From assembly GCA_031316255.1 (NCBI GenBank), contig JALDQW010000001.1:744001-808000 (forward strand): a DNA stretch of 64,000 nt, written 5' to 3'. The position numbers and the translations under genes are program-made. The notes under the pieces were generated by a model that had not been told where the DNA came from, ran no database searches, and worked only from the letters and a program-made list of their open reading frames with translations. Position 1 is the stretch's first letter. Each line of letters opens with the position of its first letter. Source of the stretch: Nitrosomonas sp. (lineage in GTDB: Bacteria > Pseudomonadota > Gammaproteobacteria > Burkholderiales > Nitrosomonadaceae). This document shows, one piece after another, positions 12,516-25,328 of this stretch.

Positions 12516-13240
12516 AGGAATCAGCGCAAGATTTCATTGTGAATAAAGTAATAAAGCGAGTATAACTACTTGCCGTGTTGGCATTCATACTGCATCAATT
12601 CAAAGCAATAACTCTCAGATTTAATTTCTCAATCTGGATTCTGCGCAGACGACATTGGCATATCCGCAAGATTCAGAGACGAAAAGTTTAATACGCACAT
12701 GGTAATATGGAAAACCGCATCAAAATACAACAACAGGTTGTGTTTTGCTGATCGCTTCAGCTGTCTTCATTACTGATAGGCAAAAATCCCTGCTGTCACT
12801 GTCCTTAATTGCACACGCCCACGTGAGTACAATATCTCTGCATTTATTTAAAATCGCGCTGTTGACTTTCACCACACCCGCCGCGTTCGCCTGCTGTTCG
12901 CAAGCAATTGCCCGTACCCGTAACCTTTCTTTAATGTTGCAGCCAGACCGACCCATGGATAGTACTTTTCTAACATTTCAAGCTGATTTTTACCATAGGA
13001 AGTGAACCACAGGGATAAACCACGGCTCAAAAACAGAAAAAACCAGATTAAGTACGTTTTTTCCGGAGACAAATCTTACAGAAATAACATATTTAGTTAT
13101 CCGGTTCAAAAAATTCTGATTTTTCTAGTTCGTGCAATATTAAAGTTGGAAAGTTGTTTTACGCAAAGTAATAGAAAATCAAGAAATTTGATTTTCTCGA
13201 TCTTTTGAATTTACCATTATGGTTATATTAGGGAACAAAA
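12516..13240. other. gene-free stretch, possibly decayed
   Basis: About 725 bases with no gene that I can support. Two overlapping minus-strand ORFs (12720-12956, 78 codons with four cysteines; 12869-13072, 67 codons) read like pieces of one broken reading frame but match no family I know, and neither start has a clear ribosome binding site. The last 170 bases are A+T-rich and probably hold the promoter of the following membrane protein. Confidence 0.4.
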
Positions 13241-13663
13241 ATGGATAATATACTGATAACAATTGAACAGTGGATTCCAGTTGAGGTGTTGATCAACTTG
13301 ACAATTATTTCCATTATCAGTTTTATTGCATCATTGGTAATTATTCCGATCATTTTGATACGTTTGCCGCATGACTATTTTGATATACGTATTCCTCGAT
13401 ACTGGATGAAAGATCATCACCCGGTTTTGCGTATATTGGGATTAATCGTGAAAAATATTGTTGGCGGTATTTTTTTTCTTGCTGGTTTTATTATGCTTTT
13501 CCTACCAGGTCAGGGAATTTTGACAATGTTGATCGGCATATCGTTTATGGATTTTCCAAAAAAACGTCTACTGGAGGCTAAAATAATTGAGCAACCCGTT
13601 ATCCTGAGTACTATCAATACGATGCGTCAGAAATGCAACAAATCGCCGCTGATCTTATCTTAG
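13241..13663 (+). CDS. small membrane protein with PGPGW-like motif
   Basis: 140 residues. Hydrophobic segments lie at about 19-41 and 69-92. The text GFIMLFLPGQGILTMLIGISFMDFP resembles the PGPGW transmembrane family, with PGQGI in place of PGPGW. The ends are basic (KKRLLEAK). A weak TTAGGGAA site precedes the ATG. The function is unknown. The gene is convergent with the DUF2165 gene 43 bases downstream. Confidence 0.7.
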   Translation: MDNILITIEQWIPVEVLINLTIISIISFIASLVIIPIILIRLPHDYFDIRIPRYWMKDHHPVLRILGLIVKNIVGGIFFLAGFIMLFLPGQGILTMLIGISFMDFPKKRLLEAKIIEQPVILSTINTMRQKCNKSPLILS

Positions 13664-13706
13664 ATACAAGAACTGGTGTCAGTCATACTCTTTTGTTCCA
13701 AAATAT

Positions 13707-14201
13707 TTAGGAATTTATTTTTTCATCGGGTTGTATTAGATAAATCAAGACAACAGACAAAATAACAACGAGACGGAAAGCCGCTTGTTGACCATTCGCG
13801 ACTTGTGATTGCCACATTAGAAACCATTCCCCGCCAATTGTCATAAATCCGGTGAACCATAACAAAATGCCCAGGGTTAGGCCAGAAACAGCAAGTTTTT
13901 TTGAGTGGTTGAACTGCGCATAATCATATCTGGACTTGAATAAACAATAACCACCGATCCAACAAAGTATGGCCACGACTGCTTCGATAAAAATGATCAA
14001 GCAAAAAACCAGATGATGAGTCCACGATGCTTCTATTGAACGCCACATGCCGTTGTTATCAGGGAAGGTTGTATCCATCTTAAGCACATGCGCGACAAGT
14101 ACATAATTTGAATTGTAGTCCGTCACGTTACTTAAGGCAGCCAATGTCGCAAAAAAGGCGGTAGCCCAGACCAAAGCGACTTTAGAAAGTCTTATATACA
14201 T
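13707..14201 (-). CDS. DUF2165 family small membrane protein
   Basis: 164 residues with four hydrophobic segments (about 8-24, 63-86, 101-121, 139-156). Family text includes ALSNVTDYNSNYVLVAHVLKMDTTFP and GGEWFLMWQS. These are predicted integral membrane proteins of unknown function. It reads away from the Tim44-like gene's terminator, so it has its own promoter or reads through. Confidence 0.8.
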   Translation of the reverse strand: MYIRLSKVALVWATAFFATLAALSNVTDYNSNYVLVAHVLKMDTTFPDNNGMWRSIEASWTHHLVFCLIIFIEAVVAILCWIGGYCLFKSRYDYAQFNHSKKLAVSGLTLGILLWFTGFMTIGGEWFLMWQSQVANGQQAAFRLVVILSVVLIYLIQPDEKINS

Positions 14202-14258
14202 TTGGTTAACGCTTTTTTATTTTATGGGATTGTTATTGCACGTTACAAAAAAAGAAGA

Positions 14259-14303
14259 CAACCCCGGCCTGGTTACTGGAAATAACAGCGATTAGGCCGG
14301 GTT
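14259..14303 (-). terminator. terminator of the Tim44-like gene
   Basis: On the minus strand AACCCGGCCT pairs with AGGCCGGGGTT around a loop of about 23 bases, followed by GTCTTCTTTTTTT. It begins 10 bases after the gene stop. Confidence 0.8.
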
Positions 14304-14313
14304 CAAAAGTTTA

Positions 14314-15198
14314 TCAGTCAGACAAGTCAGTATCAGAAACCTGCTGAATACCCGCTAATAACCATACAGAATCGGGATCTTTCAGATCTTTTTCAACATG
14401 CCAGACTTCATCAAACGCTTCTGGCTCACCATCCGGTAATTCGCGCATTTGTCCTGTAAAGCGAACACTTGCAATCGCCGAGTCATCATTAGTTTCAACA
14501 TCGAGCAGATTCGCATCAACAAACATGACTTCAGATTTCTGCTGCACGTCACCCCGTTCTTGTATCTGCATGCTAATCTCAGCAAACATTTCGGGAGTCG
14601 TATATTCACGAATATCATTGACATCACCAACATCATTTGCTGCCTGCAAGCGAATAAATGACATTTTGGCATTACGCAAAAATGGTTCTACTTTAAAGTC
14701 TGGCGGTATATTTGCGTGATGACTTTCTCCGGAACCCATTGAAGAGGGTTGCGCAGTTTGACCAAAAGATTGGGATGCAGCTCCACCCTGAGTGGTTGTA
14801 TTGACTCCTGAATATTGCATGGGTTGCGCTGATTGTTCAGCACGCGGTCTTCGCATTAGGCGTATGATGAAAAAAATCACGCCGACAATCAGAATCAACA
14901 TAACAATGTCCATCATATTGATGCCTTCAAAGGCGCCCCCCATAAACAATGCGGCTAATAAACCACCGGCAGCCAGCCCCGCCAATGCGCCGCCCCACTT
15001 ACTGCCGCCACCGGCGGGAGAAGCAGGCGTTTGAGCCGGAGTTGGTGCCTGTTGCTGATTGGGTGTTGATTGCTGGTTCAATGACTGACGCTGCTTCCCA
15101 AAACTTTTACCGCCACCCATACGCCTGGCTTCCGCATCAACGGCAATTAAACTTATCGTGAAGAAAGCCAAAGTCAGGAAGGTAAGCAATTTTTTCAT
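14314..15198 (-). CDS. Tim44-like domain protein
   Basis: 294 residues. A signal peptide (about 1-24, ending in AEA) is followed by a G-, Q- and P-rich stretch, two hydrophobic segments around residues 68-115 and a C-terminal Tim44-like domain (about 165-290: FLRNAKMSFIRLQAANDVGDVNDIREY, then EVWHVEKD and WLLAGIQQV). In mitochondria this fold helps tether import chaperones to membranes; the bacterial role is not established. It has its own terminator. Three other ORFs crossing it are shadows. Confidence 0.85.
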   Translation of the reverse strand: MKKLLTFLTLAFFTISLIAVDAEARRMGGGKSFGKQRQSLNQQSTPNQQQAPTPAQTPASPAGGGSKWGGALAGLAAGGLLAALFMGGAFEGINMMDIVMLILIVGVIFFIIRLMRRPRAEQSAQPMQYSGVNTTTQGGAASQSFGQTAQPSSMGSGESHHANIPPDFKVEPFLRNAKMSFIRLQAANDVGDVNDIREYTTPEMFAEISMQIQERGDVQQKSEVMFVDANLLDVETNDDSAIASVRFTGQMRELPDGEPEAFDEVWHVEKDLKDPDSVWLLAGIQQVSDTDLSD

Positions 15199-15292
15199 AA
15201 TTGATCTCCCATGTTGCTGTTAAAGCAGCGAGTATAGCACTGGCCCGAGTATAGCCGCCATACTCATATGCATGTATCTCACCTGGTCAACA

Positions 15293-15739
15293 CTATCGAA
15301 GCAGAACAATCCGTGGAATAGCATCTTTATCTATCCAGACAACGGCATTCTGTTTAAGCTTCCGCCCGATAGATCGCGTTGACTCAAGGTTAATTCCTAA
15401 AATACAAACGCTTTTTTCATCAGGCCAAGCCTTTAGTGAATCTATATTATTACTGTCGATAAGCGTCACTGAGCGACGTTTAAGCGTTTCAACGAGCTTT
15501 GCATGTAGTGTTTGATTTTTTTCCGCACTTTGGATCTGGCTCAAAGGATTATAGGCGGTGATGATCGCCGCATTTGATACATTCCTGGCATTCATCAATT
15601 GATACATTGGTTCAGAATATTGATCAATATACAGCTCAAATGCATCATCTCCCATCCCCACCCGATAGATAGCACGGAAATAATTTGAGATCAGATCAGC
15701 TGAAAGTCCCGATTTATCCAAAATGTATCGCCTGTTCAC
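15293..15739 (-). CDS. DUF3293 protein
   Basis: 148 residues, soluble. The family pattern is clear: AIITAYNPLSQIQSAEKNQ in the middle, later WPDEKSVCILGINLEST, then LGRKLKQ-like text (IGRKLKQNAVVWID) near the end. Function unknown. It is a separate unit from the Tim44-like gene; the 95 bases between include no clear terminator. Confidence 0.75.
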   Translation of the reverse strand: MNRRYILDKSGLSADLISNYFRAIYRVGMGDDAFELYIDQYSEPMYQLMNARNVSNAAIITAYNPLSQIQSAEKNQTLHAKLVETLKRRSVTLIDSNNIDSLKAWPDEKSVCILGINLESTRSIGRKLKQNAVVWIDKDAIPRIVLLR

Positions 15740-16239
15740 GAGTTAATGAATTGAGATATAGAAGCGGATCTTATTTTTGAGATACATGTCTTAGGTTTTA
15801 GGTCTTAGGAGTTATTTTCTCAACGATTTGCCTGTTTCCGGTTGTTTGCATAATAAACCCGGTCAGCAATTTTTCGGGCCCGGACTCAGATACATTTGCA
15901 TTGAGATAATTCTCCTCGTAACAAAGCTCCTCCGCTATCTATTACGACGTTTCTTAATGTTGTAATTCCTTCATACTTTCGCGAAAGCATTGCTAGCCAC
16001 CACCAGAGGAAGAACTACTCGGTAAAGCTGATCATTCTTTATTGGTCATTTTCTCATACGCGCCTAAAATGTACAAAGTTCATAGTTTTGAATGCACATT
16101 TAGGTAGAGATAGACGCATTCCTGATAGCTCAGAAACCGAAGTTTGACTGGATAACAAGCTTAACGTATATTTCATTCAAAAATAAGGCCCATGGACACT
16201 CTGTAAACATGGAGTATCATTCAAACACCCATTCTTGAA
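15740..16239. other. gene-free stretch before the OFA transporter
   Basis: Five hundred bases without a recognisable gene, RNA or clear repeat. A short tandem TCTTAGGTTTTAGG-TCTTAGG lies near 15791-15808. No strong ribosome binding site precedes the transporter start at 16240. Confidence 0.4.
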
Positions 16240-17448
16240 ATGAAACCACCTGAAAACCGTTGGACGGTAGTGGCGGGTGCGTTGATCATCCAGGTCTGCC
16301 TGGGCGCTATCTACAGCTGGAGCGTTTTCGTCAATCCACTCAAGGAAGTTTTTTCCTACTCAACAACGCAGACGCAGATTATTTTTTCTCTGGCACTGGC
16401 TACCTTTGCGCTGGTGATGATATTCGCGGGCAGATTGCAGGACAGAAAGGGTCCGCGTATTGTAGCGACCTTCGGCGGTATCGTATTGGGCGCCGGTTAT
16501 CTGCTCGCTTCATTTACCGGTGGCAGTTTTCCACTGATAGCTTTGACCGTGGGCGTTATCGGCGGCGCAGGTATAGGGCTCGCTTATGTCTGTCCCATTG
16601 CGGCGTGTGTGAAATGGTTCCCAGACAAGCGAGGCATGGTTACCGGTATGGCTGTGGCCGGATTCGGCGCTGGTGCGTGGCTGTTTGCAAAAATCGCTTC
16701 AGGCTTTATCAATGATTCTGGGGTTTTAACCGCTTTCATGTGCCTTGGCGTCATATTCATGGTATCGGTTGTTCTGGGTGCTCAGCTTCTCAGGAATCCG
16801 CCAGCGGGATGGAAACCTGCCGGATGGAATCCGCCTGAATCCAGATCAAATGTTTCTTTTGCTGAGGATTTCGCGTGGCGGGATATGGTCAAAACTACCC
16901 AGTTCTGGATGCTTTGGATCATGTTCATGTCCGGTGCGGCTGCTGGATTGCTTGTCATCGGGATACTGAAGCCTTATGGCATACACAGCGGACTGAGCGC
17001 CGCTGCAGCGGCGAATGCTGTCGGTATCCTAGCGTTGTTTAACGGCGCCGGGCGCATCGTCTGGGGCGCATTATCGGACAAAATTGGCAGAAAGAACGCC
17101 ATGACACTCATGTTCTTGTTACAGGGCGTCATGATGCTTGTTTTGATCAAAATGGGATCGACGGAGTTGACGTTGTCTATTGCCGCCGCATGGATCGGAT
17201 TTAACTTCGGAGGTAACCTCGCCCTATTCCCGACAACAACAGCTGATTTCTTCGGCACCCGGAACGTTGGGATTAACTACGGCCTTATGTTTACTGCTTA
17301 CGGCGTTGCAGGCATTGCCGGACCAATACTCGCTGGAAGCGTTTTCGATATGACGGGCAGCTACCTATGGGCTTTCATTCCATCGGGCGTGGCTTGCCTT
17401 ATTGCCGCTGGCATATCCCTCGGCCTGAATTCCCCGCACCGTGCCTAG
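16240..17448 (+). CDS. MFS transporter, oxalate/formate antiporter (OFA) family
   Basis: 402 residues with about 12 membrane segments. Typical OFA text: WTVVAGALIIQVCLGAIYSWSVFVNPL at the start, the MFS loop GRLQDRKGPR, GAGIGLAYVCPIAACVKWFPDKRG, and a second-half GRIVWGALSDKIGRKNAM. Members exchange or import small carboxylates such as oxalate, formate or pyruvate; the substrate cannot be told here. The start lacks a clear ribosome binding site. It is convergent with the rRNA operon, which has a bidirectional terminator between. Confidence 0.87.
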   Translation: MKPPENRWTVVAGALIIQVCLGAIYSWSVFVNPLKEVFSYSTTQTQIIFSLALATFALVMIFAGRLQDRKGPRIVATFGGIVLGAGYLLASFTGGSFPLIALTVGVIGGAGIGLAYVCPIAACVKWFPDKRGMVTGMAVAGFGAGAWLFAKIASGFINDSGVLTAFMCLGVIFMVSVVLGAQLLRNPPAGWKPAGWNPPESRSNVSFAEDFAWRDMVKTTQFWMLWIMFMSGAAAGLLVIGILKPYGIHSGLSAAAAANAVGILALFNGAGRIVWGALSDKIGRKNAMTLMFLLQGVMMLVLIKMGSTELTLSIAAAWIGFNFGGNLALFPTTTADFFGTRNVGINYGLMFTAYGVAGIAGPILAGSVFDMTGSYLWAFIPSGVACLIAAGISLGLNSPHRA

Positions 17449-17593
17449 CCTGAAACATTATCGTATCAGTGCGATAGATTTTGGTTGTAATCGCGATGGT
17501 GGCTACTTTTTAATAAACCCAGATTTTCATTAACTTTAGATCATTTACTCTAAGTTCTAAAGCACTATAGGATTTCAAGAAAGACAACACAAT

Positions 17594-17630
17594 AAAAAAA
17601 CCCCTTAATTAAAAATTAAGGGGTTTTTCT
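17594..17630 (-). terminator. rRNA operon terminator (bidirectional)
   Basis: CCCCTTAATT (17601-17610), AAA loop, AATTAAGGGG (17614-17623), with A7 on one side and T5 on the other. It works in both directions: ten bases past the 5S end on the minus strand and 150 bases past the transporter on the plus strand. Confidence 0.92.
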
Positions 17631-17639
17631 TGAAATATG

Positions 17640-17753
17640 CTTGGCGATAACCTACTTTCACATGCGTTTACACACTATCATCGGCGCGACTTCGTTTCAC
17701 AGTTCTGTTCGGGATGGGAAGATGTGGTTCCAAAGTGCTATGGTCGCCAAGCG
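17640..17753 (-). rRNA. rrf: 5S ribosomal RNA
   Basis: About 114 bases. The ends pair (minus strand GCTTGGCGA at the 5' end, TCGCCAAGC at the 3' end), and the internal CCCATCCCGAACAG and GAAACG are typical 5S text. It is the last gene of the operon. The ends are estimated to within a few bases. Confidence 0.95.
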
Positions 17754-17855
17754 AAACTTTAACTAACTATTATTAAATAATTTTTGGAAAGTATTAGGAT
17801 TGATTGTTCACAATATTGCTTATCAAATTCATTCAAGCAAAAGTTTTAAACTTAT

Positions 17856-20782
<2,927 letters not shown>

Positions 20783-20791
<9 letters not shown>

Positions 20792-20808
20792 ATAACTTTA
20801 AAACTTTT
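20783..20808 (-). repeat. 23S rRNA processing stem, 5' arm (3' arm at 17839-17864)
   Basis: The 26 bases at 20783-20808 are the reverse complement of 17839-17864 with one mismatch. They bracket the 23S gene and would form the double-stranded stem cut by RNase III during maturation. Confidence 0.85.
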
Positions 20809-21000
20809 ATTCAGCATATAAAATACTTTATAAAACTGCTATAGAATTATTGCATTGTTTGAATTCTAAATTGCAATGTTGATACAATCTAACCCTATTC
20901 ATAAAAGTTTGCATGTTCAGTATCTTGCATACATAACTAAAAAATTATGTATATAGTCAAACTATTAATACAAACAATATGAATATTTAATACTTTCCAA

Positions 21001-21015
21001 ATTTTTAAAGAACAA
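21001..21015 (-). promoter_or_regulatory. boxA-like antitermination site in the 16S-23S spacer
   Basis: The minus strand reads TTGTTCTTTAAAAAT, close to the boxA consensus TGCTCTTTAACAA, and the same 15 bases occur in the 16S leader. Placement before 23S is as in E. coli. Confidence 0.7.
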
Positions 21016-21099
21016 GATTTATGAAAGACAAAGCTTTTGTCAAGAAAATTCTCTAACAAATTATCCGAGCATTTCTCACATTCCAAAATATAATTATTT

Positions 21100-21175
21100 T
21101 GGTGGAGGTGAACGGGATCGAACCGATGACCCCCTGCTTGCAAAGCAGGTGCTCTCCCAGCTGAGCTACACCCCC
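21100..21175 (-). tRNA. tRNA-Ala (TGC)
   Basis: 76 bases including an encoded CCA. The acceptor stem is GGGGGTG with CACCTCC (one G-U), the anticodon loop CTTTGCAAG gives TGC, and the T arm has GGTTCGATCC. It is the second spacer tRNA of the rRNA operon. Confidence 0.97.
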
Positions 21176-21183
21176 AATAATGT

Positions 21184-21260
<77 letters not shown>

Positions 21261-21383
21261 TTCATGAGTCTAAGCGCCATCTCAAATCTTAATCAAGACA
21301 TAAGTTGGATTCTGATTATTGGTTCTTAGCTCTGTCTTTTATAAACAATCGATAGGTTGTGAGTACTCAACTTGGATATCTCT

Positions 21384-22921
<1,538 letters not shown>

Positions 22922-23098
22922 AATTCTGCTAAAACTCCGCTTGACGTTTATGTGTATATACAAACCAACTTGATTGCTTGATTGATTGATTGTATATCTT
23001 GTCTAGCGTACTTTATCTTGTTGCTTTGATCTTCCTTAATCCAGAAAGATCTTCATATTATCTATCACAAGAAAAGTACTCACACCTATCGATTGTTG

Positions 23099-23113
23099 AT
23101 TTTTAAAGAACAA
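23099..23113 (-). promoter_or_regulatory. boxA-like antitermination site in the 16S leader
   Basis: The minus strand reads TTGTTCTTTAAAAAT, identical to the spacer copy at 21001-21015. It lies about 45 bases after the -10 box, the usual place for the rRNA antitermination signal. Confidence 0.7.
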
Positions 23114-23156
23114 ATTTTGCTGCATCGCTGCTATGCGTTATCAGCAAAGAAGAGCG

Positions 23157-23184
23157 ATTATACAGGAGTTACAGGCTTGGTCAA
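23157..23184 (-). promoter_or_regulatory. rRNA operon promoter
   Basis: On the minus strand TTGACC (23179-23184), a 16-base spacer and a perfect TATAAT (23157-23162), followed by CGCTCTTC. The G+C-containing discriminator fits growth-rate control of rRNA promoters. Confidence 0.85.
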
Positions 23185-23383
23185 TACCCTTTCATGATCA
23201 TTTTTGATGATCAAACGAGCTAAACAACACATCTTTCGAAAAATACACTTAATATACAATACCATTTACTTTCTTTTTATTTTCCACATTAAACAAAAAA
23301 ATAATTTAATTTTTTTTGGCAAGAATTTGGTAAAAATAACTCAAAACAGTTCTTCTCAGAATAAAACAAGTCCAATCAGAATA

Positions 23384-23791
23384 TTAGCGTGAATAGCCAG
23401 GAAAACTGATAATATGTGCCGTTCCTTTTATAAAAGTTTTATTCATCAAGTCACGTAATGCCAATGGAAATTCAGTTTGCAGACGCAACATTGTTTCGGT
23501 CAGATTCTCGCGGTAATAAACCGCTTCATACACAATCGGCTGATCCAATCCCGATCTCTCCTGCCGCTTGAAGTTTTGCCAGGCAATATCAACCCAACAC
23601 TTGCGTTCGCCATCGATAAAAACAAATTCCTCCGCATCAATAATCGCCATATACTGCATACTGCGAATAGGCACAAATAAATGCCTGCTCTCGTTTCGAG
23701 AGAACAATGTTATCGCCTGATTGTAAGTACTCGCGGGCAATTGACGAGTGACACGGGTTATTTCATCATTCCTATAACAAGTGATTTCCAT
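23384..23791 (-). CDS. hypothetical protein
   Basis: 135 residues, soluble, no signal peptide. Notable text is LFVPIRSMQYMAIIDAEEFVFIDGERKCWVDIAWQNF, then DQPIVYEAVYYRENLTETMLRLQTEFPLALRDLM. The composition is normal for a real gene and it fills its interval, but I recognise no family. It is divergent from the Nramp-like transporter with about 165 bases between. Confidence 0.7.
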   Translation of the reverse strand: MEITCYRNDEITRVTRQLPASTYNQAITLFSRNESRHLFVPIRSMQYMAIIDAEEFVFIDGERKCWVDIAWQNFKRQERSGLDQPIVYEAVYYRENLTETMLRLQTEFPLALRDLMNKTFIKGTAHIISFPGYSR

Positions 23792-23956
23792 GACCTATAA
23801 TCATACCCAGAATTCGATTTATTAATACATTCATAATACCTTATCATTTACCGTGACATTTTCAAATATCACATGGGTGACTACTTTGTTTACAACCGGG
23901 TTCCAAGTCAATCACCTGATCAATAAAATACCCATCATTCACAAAGTAACAACAAC

Positions 23957-25240
23957 ATGACAATCCATAAAAAACTTTTCAATAATTTGCTTTCAAAACT
24001 TGGGCCGGGATTACTGTACGCAGGTGCAGCTGTTGGCGTTTCGCATTTAGTGCAATCCACGCGCGCCGGAGGCATGTTTGGATTTGACCTATTGATCGCC
24101 ATTGTCATTATTCATCTCATTAAATATCCCTTCTTTGAATTTGGTCCGCGCTATACCGCTGCTACAGGCAGAAATATTTTACATGGCTACCACAAGCTGG
24201 GTGTATGGGCAGTCTGGGTTTATTTGCTGATGACTATTTCAACCATGCTCATCGTTCAGGCGGCAGTAACCGTTGTTACAGCAGGGCTGTTTACACATAT
24301 TTTTGGACTTGAAGAACTCGGTGGCCACGAACCACAAGTTGTTGCAGCGATAATCAGCAGTCTGATACTGATTATCTGTTTTACGTTACTGGCCAGCGGA
24401 CGATACATTTTGCTGGATAGACTGATCAAAATTATTATTCTGGTGCTGTCCGTAACATCCCTAGTCGCCGTAATTGCGCTACTCTTTGACAATCCAGGGC
24501 ATTATTCGAATGGCACTATTCATTTCGATATCACGGATGCCGCCCATCTTTTATTTCTTGCCGCTTTCCTCGGCTGGATGCCCGCTCCGATAGAAATTTC
24601 TGTATGGCACTCGGTTTGGTCGGAGAGCAAAAACGAAAATGAAGGCAAAGTCGCCAATATGAAAGAGGCGCTATTTGATTTCCGCGTTGGCTTTATTGGA
24701 ACCGCTTTTCTGGCGATATGCTTTCTGACACTCGGTGCACTGGTTATGTATGGAAGCGGTGTTGAATTTGCACCTGGCGGCGCAGCATTTGCCGAACAAT
24801 TACTGGATATGTATAAACAAGCACTTGGCGACTGGGCCTACCCGATTGTTGCGATTGCTGCACTGACCACCATGTTCAGCACGACTTTAACACTGCTTGA
24901 CGCATTTCCGCGCACCATCGGCATGTCACTCGAACTGATATCACCGCAAAGATTCCAGCATCGCACAAATCGATCCATATATATCATTTGGCTGTTGATC
25001 ACCATTGCCGGAACGCTTTCGTTGCTGTTCTTTTTCATGCCGTCCATGAGTGACATGGTCAAAATTGCCACGGTCATCGCATTTGTGGCTGCACCCGTAT
25101 TGGCCATACTCAATACATTAGCGATGTTCGACAAATCAATTCCGGAGCAGCACCGCCCAGGCAAGCTCATGTTGATTTGGTGTATTCTTGGATTGGCTGC
25201 ATTGATCAGCTGTTCTGTCGGTTACTTATGGTTAATGTAA
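23957..25240 (+). CDS. Nramp-related transporter (divergent clade)
   Basis: 427 residues with 11 or so membrane segments. The overall pattern is that of Nramp-fold proteins, in the branch with GPGLLYAGAAVGVSHLVQSTRAGG and KYPFFEFGPRY. The metal-binding DPGN of the first helix of true Nramp proteins reads AGAAVGVS here, and the MPH of helix 6 reads MPAPIEIS. So the Mn/Fe specificity of canonical members cannot be assumed. The next gene in the same direction is an Atm1-type exporter 88 bases downstream. Confidence 0.82.
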   Translation: MTIHKKLFNNLLSKLGPGLLYAGAAVGVSHLVQSTRAGGMFGFDLLIAIVIIHLIKYPFFEFGPRYTAATGRNILHGYHKLGVWAVWVYLLMTISTMLIVQAAVTVVTAGLFTHIFGLEELGGHEPQVVAAIISSLILIICFTLLASGRYILLDRLIKIIILVLSVTSLVAVIALLFDNPGHYSNGTIHFDITDAAHLLFLAAFLGWMPAPIEISVWHSVWSESKNENEGKVANMKEALFDFRVGFIGTAFLAICFLTLGALVMYGSGVEFAPGGAAFAEQLLDMYKQALGDWAYPIVAIAALTTMFSTTLTLLDAFPRTIGMSLELISPQRFQHRTNRSIYIIWLLITIAGTLSLLFFFMPSMSDMVKIATVIAFVAAPVLAILNTLAMFDKSIPEQHRPGKLMLIWCILGLAALISCSVGYLWLM

Positions 25241-25328
25241 CACTTTCTTCAATATTCTTACCGGTAAATTCTTTTTTTGAAGCCGCTCTTTCAGGTATAA
25301 ACTAAAGCACTCCTACCATCTTGCCCTG

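Larger units (their letters stand above)
22922..23383 (-). other. rRNA operon leader and upstream region
   Basis: This contains the leader from the promoter (23157-23184) to 16S, with a boxA-like site and a short GATT tandem run near 22974-22991. Upstream of the promoter the DNA is very A+T-rich (23240-23340), as expected for an UP-element-like region. No gene is visible. Confidence 0.6.

Noticed and set aside
12720..12956. 78-codon minus-strand ORF with four cysteines
   Set aside because: No ribosome site, no recognised family, and overlaps another unmatched frame; mentioned only as possible remnant.
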